From assembly GCA_002205965.3 (NCBI GenBank), contig NADL03000601.1:124001-188000 (forward strand): a DNA stretch of 64,000 nt, read 5' to 3'. This document shows, piece after piece, positions 10,405 to 19,899 of this stretch. Under the pieces are notes generated by a model. That model worked only from the letters and a program-made list of their open reading frames with translations. It ran no database searches and was not told where the DNA came from. Position 1 is the stretch's first letter. The number at the start of each line of letters is the position of its first letter. The DNA comes from Kappaphycus alvarezii. Its lineage: Eukaryota > Rhodophyta > Florideophyceae > Gigartinales > Solieriaceae. Position numbers and translations under genes: made by a program.

Positions 10405-11438
10405 TTACTGTTGTGCCCTCCCAAGACTCTCACTTACAGTATGGATCACGGCGGTCATTCTAGTAGGGGTCACGATTACCACTTGCATACTTATGGCGCT
10501 CAGCACCAGGTTGGTCACTCCAGTAGGGGTCGCGCTTGTCATCCGAGTAGGGGTCAGGCTGGTTATTCGAGTAAGTGTCAAGCTGATTATTGCGATATCC
10601 ACCATTGACTTGGGAAGAGAACCCAGGTTGAGAGTTTGATACAGGCACAGTATAGGTTCCAGAGTAGGGGTCGTTGGATGTGCGCACATCACCAGAAATG
10701 TCAATCGTGGTGGTTGCTGTATATGGATCACGATCTCCAAAAGATGATTGTGCAGCAGTCCCACTGCCATAGTTCCGCCTTGAACGAGAATGGGAACCAA
10801 CTACCCCCTGTTATCATGGGTGTCGTAACCATTCGTGAGGTAACGGGTCCGATTCCTATAGTCATATCCCTGCTTGTATTCATTGTAACCAGTACCACTA
10901 GCCCCATCTCTGTGTCCGTTTCCACTGTATCTAACATACCCAATCCTCAGTACCGGGAGTAATTACCATAATCCCATCCACTCCTCCGTCCATGGCTCCC
11001 GTACTCCGAGTCCACATCTCTGTTCAAAGCATCTCGCACAAACCGACCATTCTGTGTAGCTCCATGCCTTGCATCCCGATACGAGTCTGCTGTCCTTACT
11101 TAATTCGATAGATATCCATGGGCCATATCATATAACTTCATAACAAGTGTTTCTTGTTTTATCTCCCCATCTTTATTGAGCCAATTCTGACTCACTACTA
11201 GAGAATGAATGCCTGGGAAACGGTTCCACTCTTCCTCACTGAAATACTTTCCGAAGCTTTGAGTCACCGCTCTCTTCCTCCGCTTCGCCATGTCTGTTCC
11301 TTTGTCCTTCAAACGCCACAACTTTCTCCTCGTACTGACCTCCCAAACTTCCCCTCTGACATCATAGTACTCAATTACCAACACATAGTTTTCCAGTACC
11401 GGGACCTGCACTGAATCTTCATCCCCATCCCCTTTCAC
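10405..11438 (-). pseudogene. Tyrosine-rich low-complexity protein in Gag position, frameshifted
   Basis: The frame starts at 11438, 29 bases after an LTR-like end at 11467, and gives 112 residues. These include a basic patch (MAKRRKRAV) and helical segments, then a stop at about 11100. Further along, other frames continue with a Gly/Tyr/Asn/Asp-rich stretch (GYVRYSGNGHRDG, GYNEYKQGYDYRNR). The frame at 10687-10460 then gives repeated DPY units (NNQPDPYSDD, KRDPYWSDQPG, GNRDPY). Composition resembles prion-like RNA-binding domains. Its place directly behind an LTR suggests a Gag-like role in a non-autonomous element, but no capsid or zinc knuckle is seen. Frames are broken by one stop and at least one shift. 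Confidence 0.45.
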
Positions 11439-11466
11439 GGTTGGGACGAAAACTATAGGATCCCCC

Positions 11467-11880
11467 TGATAGGGGTAAATCGGCGGGGGAAGAGATCTTC
11501 AGAACCAATTACCCTGAGAAGGAGGTGTTGCGAGCGACAAAAGTGCTACCGTGGTATTGTTGAACGAACAAAAGGGATTGTATATAGAAGAGAATTGAGA
11601 AAGCTAAAAGCAAGTATAAAAGGGGCAGGGTCTACCACCGACGCTCTGCGACTAGCGTAAGAAAAAGTTTTCTTGGGTCTGAAGTTGACTCTCAACTTCC
11701 TACTACTCGGGACTTGGCTTGAAGTTGTCTGCCAACTTCTTTTATGCTTTTTTTTTGACTTAACTTGTTGAACGCCCCGCCCGGGTATGCTGGCTACCAA
11801 GTAGTCCTACCATTTGATGCAAACAGCCCCTTATATAGAGTTTTCAACCCTCACATTCTGTAGCACCTATACAGTACCTA
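11467..11880 (-). mobile_element. R/U5 part of an LTR related to element A
   Basis: On the minus strand this ends CCGATTTACCCCTATCA at 11467. It matches the last 400 bases of the element-A LTRs, including the AGTTGACTCTCAACTTC-like block and the TATATAGA box at about 11831. Above 11880 the similarity to other LTRs stops, and the 12072-13341 gene occupies the place where the acidic ORF sits in the others. No TGG-type primer site follows the end. The LTR start was not located. Confidence 0.6.
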
Positions 11881-12071
11881 TGTGGCAAATCTGCACCGCC
11901 ACAGTACAGTGCAAAGCATCCCTCTAAAAATAATTAAAAATATAATTGTAAGTACAGTGACAGCTCAGCCAGCGCAGCATGCCAACTCGGCCAGCGCAGC
12001 ATGCCAACTCAGCCAGCGCAGCCAACTCAGCCAGCGCAGCATGCCAAGGAATATCTACAATTTTCATTATA

Positions 12072-13341
12072 TCACCCCCATTCGTCCTCGAATATAATCT
12101 TACCTCTGAAAGATCTGTCCCTGGAACGGATGTCATTCATAAAACGTGTAATCTCAACTGCAGTATGCTTAAACCCCAGATTTAGATGTCCGCATGTCCT
12201 TTCTAGTTTCAATACAGTGTTTCCATCCATGACGATTCCGCGGCCCCCAAGGTACATTCTCTGTACCAACATACCACCATCAGGACCATGTACTCTCACT
12301 GCACTTGGATTTTCATGATGTCGACTAACTCCTTTTAACTTCGATCCATTTTTTCGTACGGCTTCTAAACAAAGGCTATAATGTGATGGAAAAAGCGCAT
12401 ACCAAGTGGCATCGGAACAGGCATTCCTGCAGGTTGCACTAGATCCTTCAATGTAAACATAGGCCAATCTGTCCACAGTTCTTTCGTGCTAAATCAGCAT
12501 ACTTCAGGATGACCTCAGTTGAGGGGAACCAAGTGCCATGCTCTTGACGGCAAGATTGCTCGAAGAAGAGACAATACCTCACTGAAAATCGATGAAATGG
12601 CTTCGACAAAAGGGAATCGGTCAAGAGAGGCATATTCTCGATAGTCCTACCCTCAGGACGGAGTGCCAAGAATCTTTCCATTGCATCAATATAGTATGCA
12701 TCTCGTCTATCCTTAACATATGTGACCGCGCATCGAAGACTATCTGGTACCCGATAGCATTTGCTTTGTCTAAATTTGTCCCACACCTTGCGCGCGTTGT
12801 CAGGATCATCCCCCATTTGTGGATCTAAATGTTTCATATCTCTCTGATAGTTACCCGCGCGCCGCAGATTTAATTCATCCTCGAGGATACTGGGATAGAC
12901 CGCCTGCAAATTCCACCATGCAGACATCGTGAGCTTGTCTGGGTCAAGATCTCCCCTGAGATTCATATCGACATCACTCCTCGCTACAGAAGCGACCGCC
13001 ATAATGACATTACTGCCGTTGGGGCTTCCATTTGTGCCCGGAGGAAGGAGGTTATGGCTGCCGGCGGAGGGGTATGTTCGGCAGATCCGGGGGAGGGGGG
13101 TGGTTATCGTTCCCGGTGGAGGGGGTAAACTTATCATTGCCGGTGGGGGAGGGGCGCTTATGGTTGCCGATGGTGGAGGGGTGCTTGTCACTGGTGGAGG
13201 AGGGGCTTGCTTGTCGTTGGTGGTGTTGGGGGACTGCTTGTCGTTTCCGGTGGAGGGGGCGGTTATTGTTGCCGGTGGTAGAGGCGTGCTTTTCACTGCC
13301 ACCGGAGGAATTCTGTTGACAGAAGAGGGGGTTGTTGCCAT
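12072..13341 (-). pseudogene. Unknown 430-residue-class protein with proline-rich N-terminus
   Basis: The ATG at 13341 opens a 297-codon frame to 12448. A second frame (12476-12072) overlaps it by 29 bases and continues the protein, so one frameshift splits a single gene of about 420 codons. Residues 1-90 are Pro/Thr repeats (PPPPVTSTPPPSATIS). The rest is globular, with AWWNLQAVYP, NARKVWDKFRQ, DRRDAYYIDAMERF and, after the shift, GGMLVQRMYLGGRG. I recognise no family. It lies upstream of the LTR-like segment ending at 11467, where related LTRs carry the acidic ORF, so it may be that LTR's own accessory gene. Confidence 0.5.
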
Positions 13342-13680
13342 GACGGGAGGGGGGAGGATTTTTGTTCACTTGAGTAATTGTGGTTGCTGGTGGTGCAAAG
13401 GTGCTTGTCACTGCTGGAGGAGGGCGTTGCTTGTCGTTGCTGATGTTGGAGGGATGGTTGTCGTTGCCGAAGGAGGGCGGGTGCTTATGGTTGCCGTTGA
13501 AGGAGGTATGTTTGGCACTGCCGGAGGAAGGGTGGTTACTGTCGTTGCCGGTGCTGGGGTGGTGCTTATCGTTGCCGGTGTTGGGGGTTGCTTGTTACTG
13601 CAGGAGGAGGGGGGATTGTGGTCGTTGCCGATGGATGGGGGTGCTTGTGGCTGCCGGTGGAGGAGCGCGAGTATTGGCAG
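13030..13680. repeat. G/C-skewed minisatellite (about 24-33-bp units)
   Basis: Degenerate units built on GGTGGAGGGG-GTGCTT-GTCGTTGCCG repeat across 650 bases. On the minus strand the units encode Pro/Thr-rich protein, the N-terminus of the 13341 gene and its decayed upstream extension. On the plus strand they give a Gly/Val-rich open frame that I take to be a shadow. Confidence 0.7.
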
Positions 13681-13900
13681 GTAATGGGAGAGGGATAGAA
13701 GAAATGGGACTAATTACAACCGCAGGAGGAGATGTGCGTTGGGGACACTTTCGGATTGACGATGGATGTAAAAAAGAAGTGGGAATTGCGAATAACTGGG
13801 CTATGATGTACTCAGATGGTCTCGCTAGAACCCGTACAAGTCCTCCGCACCAACGGCCGCACTCGTTTGGAGCAATTGATTGTTTAAATTATGGATTGTA

Positions 13901-13935
13901 TGATAGGGATAAATCGGCGGGGAAAGAGATCCTCC
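13901..13935 (-). mobile_element. 35-base LTR remnant at a deletion junction
   Basis: Minus strand: the last 34-35 bases of an element-A LTR (ending TTTATCCCTATCA) are joined directly to the gag-protease linker of element A at GACGCCTGATA. The right arm continues there into the rest of the element. The left copy has thus lost protease, pol, ORF3 and most of its 3' LTR. The motif TGATA/TATCA is present on both sides, suggesting microhomology. Confidence 0.65.
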
Positions 13936-14254
13936 TATCAGGCGTCTTCGTCCGGAGTACTACAGGTGCGGGACTATGTTCAAGCATTTCATAATCTAAC
14001 CTAGGTTTTTTCGGTAAAATTTTCCCTTCGGCATCCCTTTTTGTCACGTTGACTTGACTAATTTCGTCAGCGATGGATACGTTACTAGCATCGGTCAACT
14101 TCTTATCCTTTCTGTTTTGTAAAATGTTTATCTTTGGCCCTGATTCGCTTCGCGCGTCCGATAAAGTTGCAAGTCTGTTATTTTTAGACCATCAGTTGCT
14201 CTCCTGGAGCCCGTAACTCCTGCACTTTCCACAACGAGTATTTCTGTGTGGATT

Positions 14255-15055
14255 CTAGGGACACCTATTTGCAACGTGTCCAGGCTTGCGACAGAAGGAG
14301 CAAAATTCTGCTGCCTTAGGGACCCCAGACTGGTTCTTCTTAATAGTAAGAGTAAGGCTCTCTAACTGCGAAGCTATCATGTCAAGTCGGTTGTCGAACC
14401 GGGTTTCCAGCCGTTCTTCCAAGTTCTTGAAGTCGCTCCTGACAGATTCCAACGCCGCTGCACTGGTATCTGACCTCTGATAATTTTGTTCAGGATGAAC
14501 GGAGAACATTAATGTACGGTCCCCTTTCGGTATATTACTCAGAGATTGAAATTTCTCCGAATTTTTGACGAACTCGACTACGGTACCCTTCAGGTTATTA
14601 AAATTGTGAGGGCCCTTGATGAGGAGGAAATCAGAGAGACGCTTATCCTGCATTGCCGCCTTACGCAGCATTCCGTACTTTGCTTGGGCGTTGAACCCAG
14701 CCTTTTCGTAGAGATCAAATAAATAAACCAACGAGCTTAACAAATCACCGAAGTTAAGCGGGGCCTCTATAGCGATGCGGATCATCTCATCAGGTTCGAA
14801 CTCCTTTGCATATTCTCTCACAAGCCACTCACATACCTCACCGAAGTTGCGCCCACTACCATTAAGGGACCACCCGTCAATAAACATAGCTTTGTAATTG
14901 CGTTTTGCGTCACCAGAAAGATAGGCGAAGATACTTGCGGCTTTCTCTTCATCGATCTTTTCTCGCATTGGAACATTAACCAATCTGTAAAGAAACTCTT
15001 CAACGTCTTCATTCTTGCTCCCTGTGAACGATATAAGAGCATCATTAAGATCCAT
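14255..15055 (-). CDS. gag: Gag of element A, left copy
   Basis: The ATG at 15055 (MDLNDALISF) opens a 266-residue frame ending in a zinc knuckle, CSFCRKPGHVANRC, of the CX2CX4HX4C type that binds genomic RNA. The middle is helical, as expected of a retrotransposon capsid (LSGDAKRNYKAMF, FDLYEKAGFNAQAKYGMLRKA), with a coiled-coil-like stretch before the knuckle. A TAG stop directly follows the knuckle in both arms. The copy is intact but belongs to an element whose downstream genes were deleted at 13935. Confidence 0.85.
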   Translation of the reverse strand: MDLNDALISFTGSKNEDVEEFLYRLVNVPMREKIDEEKAASIFAYLSGDAKRNYKAMFIDGWSLNGSGRNFGEVCEWLVREYAKEFEPDEMIRIAIEAPLNFGDLLSSLVYLFDLYEKAGFNAQAKYGMLRKAAMQDKRLSDFLLIKGPHNFNNLKGTVVEFVKNSEKFQSLSNIPKGDRTLMFSVHPEQNYQRSDTSAAALESVRSDFKNLEERLETRFDNRLDMIASQLESLTLTIKKNQSGVPKAAEFCSFCRKPGHVANRCP

Positions 15056-15151
15056 GGCTGCAAAAAAAATAGAAAAAATCAAACTGAAAGCGGACCTAAT
15101 ACTTCACCACTCGATTACCTCGGGTGCAACCCCCTCCTCAAGAGTACCAAA

Positions 15152-16355
15152 TGATAGGGATAAATCGGCGGGGGAAGAGATCCTCAGAACCAATTACCCC
15201 AAGAAGGAGGTGTTGCAAGCGACAAAAGTGCTACCGTGGTATAGTTGTGAGAACCAAATGAGATAGATGAGGACGACAGTTCAAGGGCAATGAGTGAATA
15301 TAAAAGGGGCAGGGTATACCACCTATGCTCAGTGACTAGCGTGAAATTAATGATTCTTGGGTCTGAAGTTGACTCTCAACTTCCTAACTATTTGGGACTG
15401 GGCGTGAAGTTGTCTGCCCGCATGCTTGACCTCTCAAGGAGGAAGCAGTTTACTCCGCTTATATAGACTTTTCGGCTAATCCTAAAGTTCCAAGAACGCA
15501 CACTAAATACCATTAAATGCACTAAAACAAATCATGTGGACGATAGAGACTAGCAATAAGATACTTCTAGTAAATATCTACATCTACTCCTCACAATCTT
15601 CATTCTCAAGGCTAGAACCGAGTAGCTCCTGGAAAATATCCATGATACCTATACAGTCCACACATATCCCTTCGAGCGGTTCGCAGATTCCTGTGGCCTC
15701 CCCTGAAATCTCTAGAACACTGAAGATATCTTTATCCACTTCCATGACCGGTACCACCTGGTCCTCCATTCCTAGCTCCCGTCCCGCCCTAAAGTTCTGG
15801 GAGCTCCGGTCCAATCCCTGCACTTTCACCTCCTCCCCCATGCACCGATCTTCCGTCCCATCCCCGTTCTCTTCATCCTTCTCCTGAGTCTCGTAAACCA
15901 TCTCAGGGGCTACCCATTCTTCGAAGGAGTCCCCGCTCTCCTCCTCGACTTTCTCAGCATCATCCTCACTTACCTCCCTTGCCTCTTCTTCTATAAAGAG
16001 GCGGCGAACGAACTCGATGAACTTCTCCTTAGTTTGCCGCTGGAGGTACTCGTCGGCATCGGTTGGCCCGTAGGCGGCGAGACGGAGGCCATTGATGGGA
16101 CGAGAAGGGCGGTTTTTGGAGATAGGGACAGACGGTCGATTTGACGTCATATTTCTGGAAAAGGGGTGAGCGGGGTTGCGAATGTTGACAAAAAGGGTAA
16201 TCAGCTTATCGAATTGTTGGTGACCGGAGTGATGCTTCAGCGAAGATGCTACAGCACTTTAAATAGGGGCATGTCTTCGGTAATCATCACGGTCTTGGTC
16301 AAAAAAATGCGAGTTGATACTGCGGCCTTGAATTCGCATGAATTCGGGGGCATCA
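15152..16355 (-). mobile_element. 5' LTR of element A, left copy
   Basis: It starts TGATGCCCCC at 16355 and ends TTTATCCCTATCA at 15152, 1.20 kb, nearly identical to 31733-32935. It contains an intact acidic ORF (15584-16150), a TATTTAAA box upstream of that ORF and a TATATAGA box downstream of it near 15461. It abuts gene T without a recognisable target duplication. Confidence 0.8.
15584..16150 (-). CDS. LTR-encoded acidic protein, left copy
   Basis: The ATG at 16150 gives 188 residues. The N-terminal 40 residues are basic and serine/proline-rich (SKNRPSRPINGLRLA). Then come a conserved block GPTDADEYLQRQTK and RRLFIEEEA, a long Glu/Asp-rich stretch, and a C-terminal motif with VVPVMEVDKDIFSVL, GICVDC and FQELLGS. 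The layout (basic end, acidic middle, hydrophobic C-terminal motif) would suit a transcription regulator, but this is inference and no known domain is visible. It lies wholly inside the LTR on the sense strand of the element. It differs from the right copy at two residues. Confidence 0.6.
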   Translation of the reverse strand: MTSNRPSVPISKNRPSRPINGLRLAAYGPTDADEYLQRQTKEKFIEFVRRLFIEEEAREVSEDDAEKVEEESGDSFEEWVAPEMVYETQEKDEENGDGTEDRCMGEEVKVQGLDRSSQNFRAGRELGMEDQVVPVMEVDKDIFSVLEISGEATGICEPLEGICVDCIGIMDIFQELLGSSLENEDCEE

Positions 16356-16412
16356 TAAAAATCTGTATGATAAAATATCGCAACTGAATTTGGAAGGAGA
16401 AGTGAACACGAA

Positions 16413-16775
16413 TTGAAAGGCATCTCTTTGAAGAAGGAGGACCAAATTTTCAAACATAAAATAGAAAATGGAGTTGTACAGTTAATTTGGATTCATAAAG
16501 GAAAAAGATATTTAGAATTTTGTTTTGGAAAGAAAAAGGTAGGACGATTGGTCAAGGATGGATTTCAAGATGCGAAGAGGACCTTTTCCGTTTCGACAGA
16601 TTGTGTATTTTACCAGGGTAAAATCCAGTTTTTCTATTTCAGCTTACTTTTGTATACAACAGGCATCTTAGCAATGGCCCTCGTTGATAACATGATGTAC
16701 ACTTCCGTGATGATTTGCGGTACCAGGAATCAATCAGGTCCCTGTCTGATTGCTAGTATTGGTGAATATGTTTAA
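16413..16775 (+). CDS. Open frame of 120 codons beside gene T, left copy
   Basis: The frame begins at a TTG and is identical in both inner arms. A hydrophobic stretch (FYFSLLLYTTGILAMALV) could span a membrane, but the first ATG is late (16674). It may be non-coding sequence at the end of transposon T. No family recognised. Confidence 0.2.
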   Translation: MKGISLKKEDQIFKHKIENGVVQLIWIHKGKRYLEFCFGKKKVGRLVKDGFQDAKRTFSVSTDCVFYQGKIQFFYFSLLLYTTGILAMALVDNMMYTSVMICGTRNQSGPCLIASIGEYV

Positions 16776-17261
16776 CTGAAATCCAATCTCGAAGCAGTCA
16801 TTTGTCTTTACAGTACAACATAATTATTATACGCTGTTTGCAGTGCTTTATTTTGAACGTCGAAAGTTGGGTAGATTTATGTTTGAACACATCATATCTC
16901 CTCTTTTAAGTCAATAAAAATAATTTCCATGGACAGTGATACAGACAGAATTGGTTTTTCTATGTAAAACAAGTGATCAACTGAATTAATAGAATAAACA
17001 AACCCCTCATTTCTACCTCATTATGAAGCGTGCTAAATTAATACAGTTAGAGTATAATATTGCATTAGTGCTACTAGCTACTATCTTCAGCGCTAACTTG
17101 AAATGTATTTTTGACATCAAACTACTATTTTCCTATAGTAACACTGAAGTAGCGGATGATCTACATCGAACAAAGAAATCAGGTATCAGGTCAGGTCGTC
17201 CTTAGCTGAAAAAACTGGTCGAAGCAGAATTTACAAGTTTGCTGTTTCTACTCTTTACTCA

Positions 17262-18855
17262 TGTCGAAGAGAAGTAGAAAAGCATTCGAATCTGTTTTGC
17301 TAGATTCACTACAGGACAAGAGGCAAAGAAGAATTCATGCATTGCATCGACCTGCTTTTAAGCAACGTAGCCCCACACATAAACACAAACAGCCAGAATC
17401 GCGTCGTCTGTGATGAACACACAAAAGATCTTCACGAGGATGACATAATGTTACCACTTTCTGGAGAAGATGTTGATAATCCTCCAGTCCAGGACCTCAT
17501 TCATCAGCGTTTTCCACCAGATGACAATTCTCAAGATGAAGTTCCAGCACATCACGTTGCGGCTTTTCCATCTGAATCATTTACACGCGGAGTGGATGTT
17601 CCATGTACTAACAGTGGGGAAGCGCGGCTACCGGATATGCGAAATTTGTGTGCATTTTTAAGATATTGGAGAAACGACAAGGCTCTTTTTGCCTTGTCTA
17701 TGGTGTCGAGTAGCGTACGCTTTACCGCCGAGCATTATAAATTCATCAAGAATGCCATTGAAATCGATTTTCGGCGTTCAAATTATGTTGTAGATGATGA
17801 ATCTATTCACTCAGACTACAGTAATGTACAGAATGGTGATAGTATTATTCAAGTTGTATCGGAAAGAAGGTCAGAGAATAATAGGCTTCCCAGCTATACT
17901 GCTATTAACGGGCTCAAAGATAAGCTTCTCAAACAATGACTTCCAGCAAGTTTATTTGCATACCTGCAAAGCAAGATAATTGCGACAGGAGTACTCTCGT
18001 CAGATACATTTGCACGCGCGCCACAGGCTTCAACTTCACATCAATCAGGCAATGAAGATGACAGCACTGGCGGTGATGAGCAAATAATCTCTTGTGGAAG
18101 GCCTTCTACTGCAGAACGTTCAGTTCGCAACAGAGATGGGAAAGAAGCGGTTCGCATCATTCCACCTACGTCTTGGGCTGTTTGCGATGAAAACCCCTAG
18201 TTCTCTTCAAAATAATGCAAGGAAAGCTTCACGATCAAGTGGGCGACCATGAGTCATTTCATAGTCATGGCCCAGAGAGAGATACTTGTTTACTGGTAAC
18301 GACCATTGAAAAAGGCTTAGTCGTCACGAATAGACCCAAAAAAATGGATCAGACAAATTCATCTTCATCGATGATGACGGCGCTCAAGTTCCTGCATATT
18401 CCGGTACCAGGGTGGAGCTTTTTATCAACGAAAAACTAGTATCTAGAATCTCTCATCTCATTGAAACGGTTCACGAAGGGTACCACCAGACTACTGGCGT
18501 TGTGGGTTCTACGTAGGTGGCACAAACCGTTACTTCTACTGATGGATTACAAACGGAGCGAACTCCCATATCGACAAACGAACACTTGACTGATGAGGTT
18601 TTCATCAACTACTGCGCAAGAGTCACTTGTCCCCGTCCTTTCCTTGCTAATGACTTAGGAGAAGATATTATTGATGTCGGAAACACGTTGGAGGCTTCAA
18701 TCAAGATGTCGAATGATACCGCTGGCCCCCATGGTCTTGTACTGATATTGCTTGTTTTTGTATTGATTCCTCGGATACCATTGAACTCCACCATTCTCCA
18801 CGATCAAGTCTTAAGCATAAAGGATATAGATAGAGCTATTGAATATCTCGTCTAG
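17262..18855 (+). pseudogene. tnp2-like transposase gene T, left copy (5' part, broken)
   Basis: A likely start is the ATG at 17262 (MSKRSRKAFESV). A shift leads to a 200-codon frame (17337-17939) with an acidic stretch, then DMRNLCAFLRYW, YKFIKNAIEI and LPSYTAINGLKDKL, as in the N-terminal half of large CACTA/tnp2-like transposases. Stops follow at 17937 and about 18198. The frame at 18215-18439 continues (KKMDQTNSSSSMM, IPVPGWSFLSTKN). From 18627 the sequence diverges sharply from the right copy, so the catalytic half is missing or replaced here. Inactive. Confidence 0.6.
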
Positions 18856-18899
18856 CTGATTGAAACTCCGCCAATCTCACGAACGCTTAGCAGTAACGT

Positions 18900-19896
18900 T
18901 CCTGCTGCAGCATACAAAGGAAACAAGGTGGTAGTGGACGTTTTGGTTAATATAGAAGGTTAAAAGATACGAGATGGTCCGTTTATTGTGCTATAGGTGT
19001 CAAAAATGCCTTTCAGTCGAACTTGAATCAAATAATGCAATTTTCTCAATGTACAAGGTGAAGGAGTACCGCAGATGTCAAGCAGATGCCATTGGCAAGC
19101 GACAGAATGAAGTTATTACCAAAAGTCACGATGAATAATGTCCAAGGACATCATTACAGATGAATTCGAACAAATCATTGACAGCTTGAGTCCTCAGCCA
19201 ATGAACGAAAATAGTGACACAGAAGATTTGTTGGGTATTCTAAAAGTTGTCGAGAAGGAGATATAACGTGATAATTCTCTCTACTCATGAGAGATGTTTG
19301 AAATTTCCAGACCGACCGAGGCTCCAGGTCCCAACGTACGCTATAGTTTCCAGTTTATTTGCTTTGATGATGTCCCTGATGGAGCCAACGTCTTTAATGA
19401 CAGATTTGAGCCCACACTTAAGCATGGAGACATCAACGAGGAGAAAGCCAAGGCAAGTTATTTTGTTCATGGACACAAGGAAACGTACAAGGGTTTATTC
19501 GTGCAGATTTCCTCAAGCCTCAACCATCCTCCGATTCGAATGAGTTCTTCTCTCGCAACAATCAATGGCTCCCGATTGTTCAGCTACGAAGCGAGCCAAG
19601 CCTATTCGCAGAGTGAAAAAAAAGTGAGACGCGACATGTACCAGGTCCCTAAGAACTCAGAAAGAAAGTACTTCAAGCTGTCCGTACAGCAAAGTACAGT
19701 ACAGTACAGTACAGTAAGACATACAGTACAGTTGAAGTCTCACAACTCATTGGACTATATTCGCAGAGTAGTAGGATCTGTATTCAAGGCACGTGACAGG
19801 TCTACTGCAACTGCTAAAGTCTCGCCGATATTTACGTATTATTTACAGTCCTGTATTGTATCTATTCTGACCTTAATACCGTTTTTTTCTACTTAG
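18900..19896 (+). other. Unassigned region with a 200-codon open frame
   Basis: A frame from 19294 to 19896 (PGPNVRYSFQFICFDD, YFVHGHKETYKG) is open but runs through a TACAG microsatellite in its 3' part. I recognise nothing in it. It may be a diverged part of gene T or another transposon. Confidence 0.25.
19686..19735 (+). repeat. TACAG microsatellite
   Basis: About ten degenerate copies of the 5-base unit TACAG (ACAGTACAGTACAGTAC). Similar tracts occur at 57440-57600, 57960-57985, 61350-61375 and 63390-63405. Confidence 0.8.
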
Positions 19897-19899
19897 TCT

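Larger units (their letters stand above)
13936..18627 (+). repeat. Left arm of inner giant inverted repeat
   Basis: This is the reverse complement of 29461-34151, with paired coordinates adding to 48087-48088 throughout. The 275-residue Gag frame differs at 2 residues and the 188-residue LTR ORF at 2, so identity is about 99 percent, clearly higher than in the outer arms. It includes the gag and 5' LTR of element A and the 5' part of transposase gene T. The outer edge is the deletion junction at 13935. The inner edge is where T diverges at 18627. Confidence 0.93.

Noticed and set aside
13030..13680. Possible CRISPR-like array
   Set aside because: Units are degenerate and contiguous, without unique spacers, and the DNA is eukaryotic.
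12929..13684. Plus-strand 251-codon Gly/Val-rich open frame
   Set aside because: It is the complement of the proline-rich minisatellite. Low complexity keeps several frames open, and the minus frame alone leads into globular protein.
16259..16453. 64-codon minus-strand frame repeated at 31635-31829
   Set aside because: Repeated only because the inner arms are duplicated. It crosses the LTR border, so it cannot be a gene of either element.
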